Below are positions 41,023 to 51,057 of a stretch of 64,000 nt of DNA, piece after piece. Position 1 is the stretch's first letter. The number at the start of each line of letters is the position of its first letter. Source of the stretch: Pseudorhodobacter sp. (GTDB lineage: Bacteria; Pseudomonadota; Alphaproteobacteria; Rhodobacterales; Rhodobacteraceae); NCBI GenBank assembly GCA_024642045.1, contig JAHEBX010000002.1:1-64000 (forward strand), read 5' to 3'. Position numbers and translations under genes: made by a program. The notes under the pieces are model-generated. The model saw only the letters and a list, made by a program, of their open reading frames with translations, had not been told where the DNA came from and did no database searches.

Positions 41023-43644
41023 CTAAATAATTAAATTCAAATCATGCAGCGCGAGGTGCGCAGCAGCCAAACGCGCCAAAGGCACGCGATACGGCGAGCA
41101 TGAGACGTAATCAAAGCCAGCCTTGCGGCAAAAGGCAATCGATTCGGGGTTGCCGCCGTGCTCGCCACAGATCGAAACCGTCAGATTTGGTCGCGTTTTG
41201 CGCCCCCGTTCAGCCCCGATCAACAGCAGTTCTCCGACTCCATCGACATCCAGAACGTGAAACGGGTCCTCGGGGAAGACGCCTTGTTGTACATATGTAT
41301 TCATGAATCGGCCCGCGTCGTCGCGTGACAGACCATAGGTCATCTGCGTCAGGTCGTTGGTGCCGAACGACAGAAACGAGGCATGCTGCGCGATGTCGCC
41401 GGCGCGCAAAGCGGCGCGCGGCGTCTCCACCATGACCCCAAGTTTGAAGTCAAAGCCGACGCCGCTCTTGACGCGGACAGAGGCTGCAACCGCGTCAATA
41501 TGGGTCTTGACAAGCTCGACCTCTCGCTTCGCCGAGACCAGCGGGATCATAATTTCGGGCACCACGGGCGTGCCCTTGCGCGCCAGCACCACCGTCGCCT
41601 CAAAAATCGCCTGCGCCTGCATCGCATAGATTTCGGGCAAAACCACGCCAAGCCGCACCCCTCGCATCCCCAACATCGGGTTAAACTCGGCCAAGGCCTC
41701 GGCACGACGCATCACCTCGGACAGAGGACGGTCCAGCGCTTCGGCCAGCTCGCGCAGACCCTCACGGCTGTGCGGCAGAAACTCGTGCAGCGGCGGATCA
41801 AACAACCGGATGCAAACCGGCAGCCCCGCCATGATCTCGAACAGCTGCACAAAGTCAGCCCGTTGCATCGGCAAAAGCCTTGCCAGTGCGGCAGCACGGT
41901 CCGTCGGCGTATCAGCGAAAATCATTTCACGCATCACAACGAGGCGGTCTTCTTCAAAGAACATATGCTCGGTGCGGCACAACCCGATGCCCTGTGCCTC
42001 GAAACTGCGCGCTGTGGCGGCGTCGGCTGGCGTATCGGCATTGGCTCGGATGCCAATATCGCGCACGTTGTCGGCCCAGCCGAGCAGCTTACGAAACGCA
42101 TCATCAAGGGCCGGCGCAAGCATTTCCGCTGCCCCTGACAAGACCTCGCCCATGGTTCCGTCAATCGTGATCAGATCGCCTTCGACAAACACGCGGCCGT
42201 CGGCGGAGATCAAGCGCTTATCCTTGGCGTCAAGTCGCATACCCGAGGCGCCCACCACGCAAGGCACACCCAAGCCGCGGGCGATCACAGCCGCGTGCGA
42301 GGTCACGCCGCCCCGTTCGGTCAGCACGCCCACAGCGGCATGCATGCCACGAATATCCTCGGGCGCCGTTTCGCGCCGCACCATGATGCAGGGCTCGCCG
42401 CGGGCGGCAGAGGCCTGCGCGGCCTGACTGGAAAACACGATACGCCCCACTGCGGCCCCCGGCGAAGCAGCAATGCCCTTGGCGAAGACATCACGGGCGG
42501 CGTTGGTGTTGACTTGGGGATGCAGCAGTTCTGACAGCGCGCGCGGCTCGACCCGCAGCACGGCTTCGTTTTGCGAAATGATGCTGTCTTCTGCCAGAGC
42601 GACTGCAACTTTCAGTCCCGCACGCGCAGACCGCGCCACCTTGACGGCATCTAGCACCGATAGCTTGCTGTCCTCGATCGTGAACTCGATCTGCATTTCC
42701 TCACGCAAGCGCTGGCGACAGGCAGCGCCAAAGGCCACCAGATCTGTGAAAATCTCGGGGGCAAGGTCTTCGAGCGAGGCCCCCCGTTTGTCGCGCGTCA
42801 GGTAGATCGCCTCGTTGTTTTTCAACGCATCACGGCCCTGGCTTTGGCCAAGATAGCGCCCCTTGACCAAGGGTTGGCCGGTAACCGGGTCGATGAACTG
42901 GATCACCCCTGACCCAGAGATACCCTGCCCGATTCCTTGAGCCATTTCCTGCACCACAAGGCCAAGCGCGGCTTCCTCCGGCGCTCCTTTTGCCTGCCGC
43001 AGCAGTCGCGCCGAGGTGCCTTCCCAAGCCCGCGCCATCGACCTTAGCACTTCAGAAAGCTGAGTCTCCGCGCTTTCGGGAAAGGGTTCGTCCATCTCGC
43101 GTTCATAGTGCTGCAAGGCGTCGCGCAAGGCGGAGGCGGAGGCCTGGCTGACTTCGAACATATCGGGGTCAAGGCGGGCCACATGGGTGGCATAGGCCTG
43201 CACAAAGCGCAGATAGAGGGCGTCTGCGGCCTCGGCACCGTGGGTTTTTATCAATGCCTTGTGACGGTTAGCGTTCATGCCGATGTTGAGCACGGTGCCG
43301 GGGCCGCCCCAATCGGGGTTTTCGGGCGAGGGGCGAACCGAGATCAGCGCCGAGGGGCCAAAATGTGCCAAAATCGCTTTTACATCAATGGGATGGCCTG
43401 CCGCGATCGAGCGAACGGTTTGGGCCGGAAGCGCAACGGTTTGAGGAACGGGCAGATCAAGGCGGATCAGGCGCTGCAGACATTTCGCACGCCAGCCATG
43501 ATCGGCCACACGAATGTCTGCCGAGGGTGTTATTTCTGCGAAATCAGAGACTTGTGGAATTTTCTGCACTGCGGCACCTTTATTCTGCGCGGGCAGGATA
43601 CACGGCTTGGGGCATGGTGCAAGCGTTGTGGTTAGGCTGTGCAT
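41023..43644 (-). CDS. Pyruvate, phosphate dikinase-like PEP-utilizing protein
   Basis: GGVTSHAAVIARGLGVPCVVG, GIGLCRTEHMFF, CGEHGGNPESIAFCRKAGFDYVSCSPYRVPLARLAAA; exact start uncertain. Confidence 0.85.
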   Translation of the reverse strand: MHSLTTTLAPCPKPCILPAQNKGAAVQKIPQVSDFAEITPSADIRVADHGWRAKCLQRLIRLDLPVPQTVALPAQTVRSIAAGHPIDVKAILAHFGPSALISVRPSPENPDWGGPGTVLNIGMNANRHKALIKTHGAEAADALYLRFVQAYATHVARLDPDMFEVSQASASALRDALQHYEREMDEPFPESAETQLSEVLRSMARAWEGTSARLLRQAKGAPEEAALGLVVQEMAQGIGQGISGSGVIQFIDPVTGQPLVKGRYLGQSQGRDALKNNEAIYLTRDKRGASLEDLAPEIFTDLVAFGAACRQRLREEMQIEFTIEDSKLSVLDAVKVARSARAGLKVAVALAEDSIISQNEAVLRVEPRALSELLHPQVNTNAARDVFAKGIAASPGAAVGRIVFSSQAAQASAARGEPCIMVRRETAPEDIRGMHAAVGVLTERGGVTSHAAVIARGLGVPCVVGASGMRLDAKDKRLISADGRVFVEGDLITIDGTMGEVLSGAAEMLAPALDDAFRKLLGWADNVRDIGIRANADTPADAATARSFEAQGIGLCRTEHMFFEEDRLVVMREMIFADTPTDRAAALARLLPMQRADFVQLFEIMAGLPVCIRLFDPPLHEFLPHSREGLRELAEALDRPLSEVMRRAEALAEFNPMLGMRGVRLGVVLPEIYAMQAQAIFEATVVLARKGTPVVPEIMIPLVSAKREVELVKTHIDAVAASVRVKSGVGFDFKLGVMVETPRAALRAGDIAQHASFLSFGTNDLTQMTYGLSRDDAGRFMNTYVQQGVFPEDPFHVLDVDGVGELLLIGAERGRKTRPNLTVSICGEHGGNPESIAFCRKAGFDYVSCSPYRVPLARLAAAHLALHDLNLII

Positions 43645-43694
43645 ATCGCGTGCTTCTTGCGTGCATACGCGGCGTTTAGACAGGCCATGCCGTT

Positions 43695-43767
43695 GGGGGC
43701 CAGCCCCCAGGCCTCCTTGGCGTGCGCCAAGGAGGCCTCCCCCGGGATATTTGGGCCAGTATGAAAG
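43695..43767. repeat. Double hairpin plus conserved tail GGGATATTTGGGCCAGTATGAAAG directly after the glyS stop
   Basis: TGGGGGccagCCCCCA hairpin, AGGCCTCCTTGGCG-tg-CGCCAAGGAGGCCT perfect 14-bp arms, then a tail also present at 62167-62190. Confidence 0.8.
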
Positions 43768-43769
43768 CC

Positions 43770-46010
43770 TTAGCCTTCGAGTTTGGTGAGGTCGGCCACG
43801 CCCGAGCAGATGGTCCGGATGCGGTGCAACAGGTTCAGGCGGTTGCGGCGGATGATTTCGTTGTCGCTGTTCACCTGCACGGCGGTAAAGAAGGCGTCGA
43901 TGGGCGCTCGGAGTTTGGCCATTGCCTCCATCGCGGTGGCGAAGTCTTCGGACTTCATCGCGGGTGTGATGGTGGCTTCGGCGGCGTCGAGGGCGGCGAA
44001 CAGAGCGCGTTCCTCGTCGGTTTCGGCGAATTTGATGTCCGCCCCAAAGGAGTATTCGACGCCGTCCTTGGTTTCCGCTTGGGTCAGAATGGTGTTCGCG
44101 CGTTTGAAGCCTGCAAGCAGGTTCGGGCCGTCCTCGGTTTTCAGGAAGGCGGCGAGGGCCTCGGCACGTTTGACCAAGAGGGTAAGGTCGTCGTTACCCG
44201 GCATCGCAAGGCAGGCGTCGATAACGTCGTGACGGATGCCTTGGTCTTTCAGGAAGACTTTGAGGCGGTCGTGGAAGAAGGTGAGGAGGTCGGAGGTGCG
44301 GCTAGAAGGATCCTCGATGGTGGCCCTGATTTGTTCGCTGATCTCGTCGCGGAAATATTGGTAGTGTTCACGAACAGCAGAAAACAAAGCGTTTGCGCGT
44401 GTGGTAAGTGAACCCACCAAATCATTCAGCGTCTGTTCAGAGAACCCAGTTGGGGCACCGTGACTCTCACCGACCGCAATAGTATTCCGCGTCAAAGCTA
44501 ACAGCACCAGTGGGGCCAAATCTGTCCTGACTTTGCCGCCAAGCACCAACCGAATAACCCCTAGCGCTGCCCTGCGCAAAGCAAACGGGTCTTTGCTCCC
44601 CGTGGGTTTCTCGTCAATCGCCCAGAAGCCGGTCAGCGTGTCGATCTTGTCGGCCAGTGCCACGGCGACCGAGACGGGTTCGGTGGGCACGGTGTCGGTG
44701 GGGCCGAGGGGGGAGTAGTGGTCGCGGGCGGCCAGCGCTACGGGTTCGGGAAGACCCGCTTCGCGGGCGTAATACATGCCCATCAGGCCTTGAAGCTCGG
44801 GGAATTCACCGACCATGGCAGAGCGCAGGTCAGCTTTGGCCAAGCGCGCGGCCTGTTCGGCCAAATCGGGATCCGCGCCGACGAGGGGGGCGATTTCACG
44901 GGCAAGGGCCGCGATGCGGGCGATGCGGTCGGATTGGGAGCCGAGTTTGTTGTGGAAGGTGACGGATTTCAGGCCGTCGAGCCATTCGGTCATGCCGGAT
45001 TTGGCCACGCGCAGATCGTTTTCCCAGAAGAATTTCGCATCCGACAGGCGGGCCGACAGCACCTTTTGGTTGCCCGCAAGGATGGTCGCGCCATGATCGA
45101 CGGGGTCGGTATTGGCGACGGTCACAAAGCCTTCGATGCGGCCAGTTTTGGGGTTTTTGACCGAGAAGAACTTCTGATGCTCGCGCATCGAGGTTTGCAA
45201 CACCTCGGGTGGCAGCGACAGAAAGGCGTCGCCAATCCGGCCCATCAGCGGGACGGGCCATTCGACGAGGCCAGCAACCTCAGTCAGCAGTTTGTCGTCA
45301 GGCACAATTTCCATACCAGCTGCAAAGGCAAGGTTTTGCGCGCCTTGCCAGATCGCAGCCTCGCGCTCGGCCGAGTCGAGCACGACTTTGGCGCGCTTGA
45401 GTTTGGTGGCGTAGTCATCAAATGAGGTGACGGCAAAGCGGGCGGGGGCAAGGAAGCGGTGGCCTGCGGTGGTGTTGGACGCCTCGATCCCATCAAGGGT
45501 CAGCGGGACGATCTCGGTTCCGTTGTCACCCGAAAGGATGCAGAGGATCGCGTGCAGCGGGCGGACCCATTTCAGCGAGCCATTGCCCCAGCGCATGGAT
45601 TTAGGCCATGGAAAATTGCGAATTGTGGCCTCGAGCACTTCGGCGATGATCGCAGGGGCAGCACGGCCGGGCTTTTCGATCACGGCGTAAAGGGTTTCGC
45701 CTTTCTTGTCGGCGCGGCGTTCAAGCTGGTCAAGGGTCAGGCCGGTGGCGCGCAGGAAACCTTCGATGGCGGCGGCGGGGGCCGAGGCCGAGGGGCCTTT
45801 GCGCTCTTCACGGACGGGGCGGGATTCGCCACTGAGACCTTCGATCGACAGGGTGAGGCGGCGCGGTGTCGAGAAGGCCCCGACAGAGGCGTAGGTAAGG
45901 CCAGCCTCGACCAGACCGTTGGTGATCAGAGCCTGCAGGTCGGCGCGGGCGCGGGCTTGCATCCGGGCGGGGATTTCCTCGGAGAAGAGTTCGATCAGCA
46001 GGTCGGACAT
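43770..46010 (-). CDS. glyS: Glycyl-tRNA synthetase beta subunit
   Basis: [25 protein letters not shown]; 746 aa. Confidence 0.96.
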   Translation of the reverse strand: MSDLLIELFSEEIPARMQARARADLQALITNGLVEAGLTYASVGAFSTPRRLTLSIEGLSGESRPVREERKGPSASAPAAAIEGFLRATGLTLDQLERRADKKGETLYAVIEKPGRAAPAIIAEVLEATIRNFPWPKSMRWGNGSLKWVRPLHAILCILSGDNGTEIVPLTLDGIEASNTTAGHRFLAPARFAVTSFDDYATKLKRAKVVLDSAEREAAIWQGAQNLAFAAGMEIVPDDKLLTEVAGLVEWPVPLMGRIGDAFLSLPPEVLQTSMREHQKFFSVKNPKTGRIEGFVTVANTDPVDHGATILAGNQKVLSARLSDAKFFWENDLRVAKSGMTEWLDGLKSVTFHNKLGSQSDRIARIAALAREIAPLVGADPDLAEQAARLAKADLRSAMVGEFPELQGLMGMYYAREAGLPEPVALAARDHYSPLGPTDTVPTEPVSVAVALADKIDTLTGFWAIDEKPTGSKDPFALRRAALGVIRLVLGGKVRTDLAPLVLLALTRNTIAVGESHGAPTGFSEQTLNDLVGSLTTRANALFSAVREHYQYFRDEISEQIRATIEDPSSRTSDLLTFFHDRLKVFLKDQGIRHDVIDACLAMPGNDDLTLLVKRAEALAAFLKTEDGPNLLAGFKRANTILTQAETKDGVEYSFGADIKFAETDEERALFAALDAAEATITPAMKSEDFATAMEAMAKLRAPIDAFFTAVQVNSDNEIIRRNRLNLLHRIRTICSGVADLTKLEG

Positions 46011-46483
46011 TATTGGTCAGCTCCCGGGTGGAGTTGGTGCCACGCATAGGCGCGGCCATCGGGGAAAACCGCAACAACGCGGTCGATTTCGGGGGCGATA
46101 TTGGCTTGGGACAGAAAGGCGATTGCTTCGCCCTTTTCCAAGGCCTCGCCGATTTTCGCGGCATCAAAGCAGCCAAACCACGAAGGGCCGTTAAGGGGGA
46201 CGGCGCCTGTGTAGGTCTGGTACGTCTCTGTCAGCATGGCTTGGGTCATCGGCGTATGGAAGCAGGCCCGAAAGCGCAGGGGGGACGAGTCTGCGTCGAT
46301 GCCCTCGACATTTTCGGCCAGAATCGGTTCTGGCATGCCAGTTTCGAGCAGCGTCAGCTCGATTTCCTTACCCGTTTGGAAAACGGCCTTGGTGTAATAG
46401 GCGTATTCTTGCAGGTAATAGATGGCGGCACCTGCGATGGCGGCGGTGATCACGATAAAGCCTCCGACGATTTTGCCATTCAC
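46010..46483 (-). CDS. Hypothetical single-TM protein (DUF6446-like) between glyQ and glyS
   Basis: GTG start overlapping the glyQ stop; [35 protein letters not shown]; overlaps glyS start by one base. Confidence 0.75.
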   Translation of the reverse strand: MNGKIVGGFIVITAAIAGAAIYYLQEYAYYTKAVFQTGKEIELTLLETGMPEPILAENVEGIDADSSPLRFRACFHTPMTQAMLTETYQTYTGAVPLNGPSWFGCFDAAKIGEALEKGEAIAFLSQANIAPEIDRVVAVFPDGRAYAWHQLHPGADQ

Positions 46484-47418
46484 GGGGTAACCTCGGCGTC
46501 GCGCCCTGCTTCGGTCAGCCGAAAAGCGTCGGCGCATTTTTTCGCCAATGCACGGACGCGGCCAATGTAGGCCTGACGCTCGGTGACCGAGATCACGCCG
46601 CGCGCATCGAGCAGGTTAAAAAGGTGGCTGGCTTTGATGGTCTGGTCATAGGCAGGATGCGCCATGATGATGGTTTTGCCCGTCTTGGGATCAAGCGGCG
46701 GAAACTCCAGCAGGCGCTGACATTCGGCCTCGGCATCCTCGAAATGGCGCAGCAGCTGTGCCGTCTCGGCGCCGTCGAAGTTGTGACGCGAATACTCTTC
46801 CTCGGTCTGGCGGAAGATATCGCCATAGGTCAGCGGGATCGGCGATCTTGGGTCGTTGAAGGGCATGTCCATAACGTGATCAACGCCCAGAACATACATC
46901 GCGAGGCGCTCAAGGCCATAGGTCAACTCACCTGAAACCGGGCGGCAGTCATGGCCACCGACCTGTTGGAAATAGGTGAACTGCGACACTTCCATCCCAT
47001 CGCACCAGACCTCCCACCCCAGCCCCCAAGCCCCCAGGGTTGGGCTTTCCCAGTCGTCCTCGACAAAACGGATGTCGTGCAGCGAGGCGTCAATGCCAAT
47101 TGCCGCCAGCGAGCCGAGGTAGAGGTCTTGCAGATCTGGCGGCGACGGTTTGATGATCACCTGATATTGATAATAGTGCTGCAAGCGGTTCGGATTCTCG
47201 CCATAGCGCCCATCGGTGGGGCGGCGCGACGGCTGGACATAGGCCGCCGCCCAAGGCTTGGAGCCCAATGAGCGCAGCGTGGTCGCAGGGTGGAAAGTGC
47301 CCGCGCCAACCTCCATGTCATAGGGCTGAAGCACCGCGCAGCCTTGCGCTGCCCAGTAATTTTGCAATCGAAGGATGATTTCCTGAAAGCTTTGTGGTGC
47401 TTTGGATGCCTCAGCCAT
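46480..47418 (-). CDS. glyQ: Glycyl-tRNA synthetase alpha subunit
   Basis: [43 protein letters not shown]. Confidence 0.97.
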   Translation of the reverse strand: MAEASKAPQSFQEIILRLQNYWAAQGCAVLQPYDMEVGAGTFHPATTLRSLGSKPWAAAYVQPSRRPTDGRYGENPNRLQHYYQYQVIIKPSPPDLQDLYLGSLAAIGIDASLHDIRFVEDDWESPTLGAWGLGWEVWCDGMEVSQFTYFQQVGGHDCRPVSGELTYGLERLAMYVLGVDHVMDMPFNDPRSPIPLTYGDIFRQTEEEYSRHNFDGAETAQLLRHFEDAEAECQRLLEFPPLDPKTGKTIIMAHPAYDQTIKASHLFNLLDARGVISVTERQAYIGRVRALAKKCADAFRLTEAGRDAEVTP

Positions 47419-47575
47419 GACAGACCTCTTGAAATGCAGCCTTTCCATAGGCAAGACGCGGGTCAGGGTCAATGCGGCGCAGGGGTTTGGCGCGGAAAGC
47501 GGGTGCAAGTTTCTGCTTCACTGGTTAGCATTGGCAAAAGACCGCACCAGCGCGGCGAATAAGATAGGCGAGTTG

Positions 47576-49324
47576 ATGATATTTCGAATAATGGCAGCAG
47601 CGCTTTGCATCATTCTGGGCGGCGCACAGATGGCAGCGGCACAACAGCAGGCCTGGGTTCAGATCGAAGCGCAACCAGATTTGCGCGCCGCCGAGGATCG
47701 CGCCCGTGCCTATGCTCTGGGCTTGCCCGACGTCGCGGGCTATCAGATCGCGCAAGGCTGGTATGCCGTGGTGCTTGGCCCCTATGAGCCCGCCGAAGCG
47801 GCGGCGGTGCTTGGAAAGTTAAAGCGTCAGGGCCTGATCCCGTCGGACAGCTACATCACCGATAGCAGCAAGCATCTGCAACAGTTTTGGCCCGTGGGGC
47901 AAATGACTGCCGGCGTGCCCGCTGACGGGGCAGCCGAACCCGTGGCGGAACCTGTGACTGAACCCGCGCCTGACCCCTTGGACGCAGTCCAGCAGACGGA
48001 AACAATCAGCCAATCGCGCGCGGCCGAGGCTGAATTGTCACGCGACGAACGCAAGGAATTGCAAGAGGCTTTGGCCTGGTATGGCTATTATAGCGCCAGC
48101 ATTGACGGGGCATTTGGCGCCGGCACGCGCAAATCAATGGCCGATTGGCAAGAAGCGGTCGGCTATGAACCAACCGGGGTTCTGAGCACCGAACAGCGCG
48201 CCATTCTGACCGCCAACCACAAGGCCGATCTGGCCGAATTCGGGTTTCAGTCAGTCAGCGAGGCCGAGGCAGGGATCGAGATTACCCTGCCACTGTCGCT
48301 GGTGCAGTTTGACCATTACGAGCCGCCCTTCGTGCATTTCAGCGAAAGAAACGGCTCTGGACTGCAGATCATCCTGATCTCGCAACCGGGCGCCACGTCA
48401 AGCCTCGCGGGGCTTTATGATGTGCTGCAAACGTTGGAAGTCGTGCCCGCGAATGGCGCTCGCAGCCTTGGCGAGCGCAGCTTTACCATCAATGCTGCCT
48501 CGGACAAGGTGGAAAGCTTTGCCTATGCCGAGACCGTTCAAAATGCTGTAAAGGGCTATCTGGTGGTTTGGAAACCGCAGGATGGCGCGCGCATGCAGCG
48601 TATTCTGCCCGCCCTGAAGGCAAGTTTCCGCAGTCTTGGCAACAAGGCGCTGGACCCGGGCCTCGTCCCTATGGATGCCACCGCGCGCGAAGGGCTGTTG
48701 TCGGGGCTGGAAGTCAAGACGCCCAAGCTGTCGCGTTCAGGCTTTTACGTCGATGCCAAGGGCGATGTGGTGACGACGATTGAGGCGGTGGCGCAATGCG
48801 GTCGCGTCACCATCGACACCGATACCGATGCCGAGGTGCTGTTACAGGATGCACGCTCGGGATTGGCGGTGCTGCGCCCGAAACAAGCACTCGCGCCACA
48901 GGCTTATGCGCGGTTGCAGCCGGGCCAGCCGCGGATCGGAGCCGAGATTGCGGTGGCGGGATATTCCTATGAGGGCAAACTACCCGCGCCAGTGCTGACG
49001 TTTGGCAGTCTGGCCGAGAACGCCGGCCTGAACGGCGAGGCAGAGGTCAGCCGCCTGACCGTGCCGCTGCTGCCCGGCGATGCGGGCGGGCCGGTGCTGG
49101 ATGCGACGGCCTCGGTCGTGGGGATGGTGCTGGCCGGGGTCAAGACAGGTGCCAAGGTGCTGCCCGAGGGCGTGGCCTTTGCTGTCCAAGGCCTTGTAAT
49201 CGCACAGGCTTTGGCTGCGGCAGGGATCACGCCAGAGCCGGCGACCGTTACTGATCTGGCGACACCAGACGCCTTGCAGGCAACGGGCATGGGAATGACC
49301 GTGCTGGTTTCGTGCTGGGAGTAG
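47576..49324 (+). CDS. SPOR-like / peptidoglycan-binding / trypsin-like (degenerate) protein
   Basis: Signal peptide; GWYAVVLGPYEPAEAAAVLGKLKRQG; LQEALAWYGYYSASIDGAFGAGTRKSMADWQ; trypsin-like fold with GDAGGPVL. Confidence 0.78.
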   Translation: MIFRIMAAALCIILGGAQMAAAQQQAWVQIEAQPDLRAAEDRARAYALGLPDVAGYQIAQGWYAVVLGPYEPAEAAAVLGKLKRQGLIPSDSYITDSSKHLQQFWPVGQMTAGVPADGAAEPVAEPVTEPAPDPLDAVQQTETISQSRAAEAELSRDERKELQEALAWYGYYSASIDGAFGAGTRKSMADWQEAVGYEPTGVLSTEQRAILTANHKADLAEFGFQSVSEAEAGIEITLPLSLVQFDHYEPPFVHFSERNGSGLQIILISQPGATSSLAGLYDVLQTLEVVPANGARSLGERSFTINAASDKVESFAYAETVQNAVKGYLVVWKPQDGARMQRILPALKASFRSLGNKALDPGLVPMDATAREGLLSGLEVKTPKLSRSGFYVDAKGDVVTTIEAVAQCGRVTIDTDTDAEVLLQDARSGLAVLRPKQALAPQAYARLQPGQPRIGAEIAVAGYSYEGKLPAPVLTFGSLAENAGLNGEAEVSRLTVPLLPGDAGGPVLDATASVVGMVLAGVKTGAKVLPEGVAFAVQGLVIAQALAAAGITPEPATVTDLATPDALQATGMGMTVLVSCWE

Positions 49325-49342
49325 AGCGTCTTAAATAAAATA

Positions 49343-49369
49343 AAAGGCAGCCCTGCGCGGGCCGCCTTT
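49343..49369. terminator. Bidirectional terminator between convergent genes
   Basis: AAAGGC-A-GCCCtgcgcGGGC-C-GCCTTT between stops at 49324 and 49392. Confidence 0.75.
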
Positions 49370-49391
49370 GCCTACTGCGGCAGCGCTTACA

Positions 49392-50480
49392 TCAGCCGAC
49401 GTGATAGAGGCTTGCGAACAGCCGCGGGTCAAGGCTGGTTGCGGCGAAGGTTTCGCCTACGGTCAGCACCGACACTGCATCGTGGCTGTGCAGGCTTTCC
49501 TGATGGCTTGCCACGACGCGGAAATCGCCAATGCGAGGGTCACTTTGCAGGGCTGCGCAAAAGCTGCGCGCGGCATCCTCGACAAAGATCGGGTTCGCGG
49601 CGTTCAGCTCGGCAAAGGCCTGCTCATCCTCGCGCTTGACCATAACTTGGGTTTCAGTCGGCACGGCAGAGCGGGCGAGTTCGATCAGGTCTTCGAACCA
49701 CAGGCATTTGTCGCCTTCGAGTTTCACCGAGATGCGCGCGACGGACCGCTGGCTGTGCGGCGTCGCCAGCTGTCCACGAGTCTGACGAGCGTGTTCCGAC
49801 AGCTCTAGGCTGCACGGGCAGGTCGAGGAATAGACGAAATCGAGGTGCATGATCCGAGTGCGCACCCCTGCGATGTCCACAAGTTCGAGGGCGATGTCAT
49901 AATACTGCCAGCCCGAAAGACCCGAACGCAACGAGCCCACTTTCATCGGAAAAGAGAACCGCATCTGGATTCGCGCGTCGAATGAGCCGAGGTTGGTCAG
50001 GTAATCTTCCAAGGCGTGTTCAATCACACCGAACGAAAAGTCGCGCTCGGCATGGGCATAAAATGAGCGCATGATGCGGCTCATGTTGATGCCTTTTTTC
50101 TCGGCCTCAAGGCTGACCGAGCCAGTCACCGAGGTTTCCAGCGTCAGCGGGCCATTGTCACGGGTGCGATAGTTGATCGGCAGGCGAAAATTCGAGATCC
50201 CGACGTGCTGGATCGTCTGCCTGGCCCCGACGATCAAACTGGACGGACCATTTTGCAAATCGGGCATCGAATCCTTATAGGCCTCCGTCACCTTGAAATC
50301 GGCGGGATATTCCCGCGACATCACAGGATAGCCTGCACCAACCAACGCGCCCGCCTCGGGTGCCAGTGCGACGATTTCCGTCTCGGACGCCCGCGCAGCC
50401 CAAAGCCGCAGCGTCGCAAGCGCAGCCTCGGCCTCTTCCAGCCCCGGTTTGTGATCACGATCCGGCATATGAATATTCAT
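49392..50480 (-). CDS. folE2: GTP cyclohydrolase FolE2 (type IB)
   Basis: VGISNFRLPINYRTRDNGPLTLETSVTGSVSLEAEKKGINMSRIMRSF; STCPCSLELSEH. Confidence 0.92.
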   Translation of the reverse strand: MNIHMPDRDHKPGLEEAEAALATLRLWAARASETEIVALAPEAGALVGAGYPVMSREYPADFKVTEAYKDSMPDLQNGPSSLIVGARQTIQHVGISNFRLPINYRTRDNGPLTLETSVTGSVSLEAEKKGINMSRIMRSFYAHAERDFSFGVIEHALEDYLTNLGSFDARIQMRFSFPMKVGSLRSGLSGWQYYDIALELVDIAGVRTRIMHLDFVYSSTCPCSLELSEHARQTRGQLATPHSQRSVARISVKLEGDKCLWFEDLIELARSAVPTETQVMVKREDEQAFAELNAANPIFVEDAARSFCAALQSDPRIGDFRVVASHQESLHSHDAVSVLTVGETFAATSLDPRLFASLYHVG

Positions 50481-50592
50481 CGCAGTGCCCCCAAAGGTTG
50501 CAGACCCGCAATATAGAGGATCTGCCCCCCTAACCCAAGCCTTACCGAAGAAATACGCGCCAAACGCGACATTGGATTAACGGCGGCTTCAT

Positions 50593-51057
50593 TTATTGGC
50601 CAATTATTCGCTGCATCCGAAAATTTTCGATCTGCTGGCCGTGGCGTTCGAGGGTTTGGCGAGCGATTTCCTGCCAGCCAAGGCGGACAAAGAAGCTATG
50701 AGCGGCCAGACTCGCCTCGACGGTGAGTCGCGGCAAGGCTCGGGTGCGCGCCTCGGCCAGAACTGCGGCGTGCAGCGCGTGCCCCAAGCCCCTGCCCCGC
50801 TGCTCGGGGGCGACAAAGGCGAGATCGAGGTAGCCATCGCCGCGCATCGACATAAAGCCCAAAGGTCGATCGGTTACAGCCACCCAAGTTGTCAGCCCCT
50901 CAAGCCGCGCCGACCACACTTGCGCGCTGGGACGCAAGGGCGCCCAAGCGGCAAGCTGGTCTGTGCTATAGTGCGCTGCTGCCCCGATGCGCACCGCGTC
51001 GAAAAATATCTGCGCCAACGCGTCAGCGTCTTCGGGCTGGTAGGCCCTGATGATCAT
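50593..51057 (-). CDS. GNAT family N-acetyltransferase
   Basis: YLDLAFVAPEQRGRGLGHALHAAVLAEAR. Confidence 0.9.
   Translation of the reverse strand: MIIRAYQPEDADALAQIFFDAVRIGAAAHYSTDQLAAWAPLRPSAQVWSARLEGLTTWVAVTDRPLGFMSMRGDGYLDLAFVAPEQRGRGLGHALHAAVLAEARTRALPRLTVEASLAAHSFFVRLGWQEIARQTLERHGQQIENFRMQRIIGQ

Noticed and set aside
41383-42138. 251-aa and neighbouring plus-strand ORFs within the PPDK-like gene
   Set aside because: Antisense shadows; the minus strand carries clear PPDK motifs throughout.
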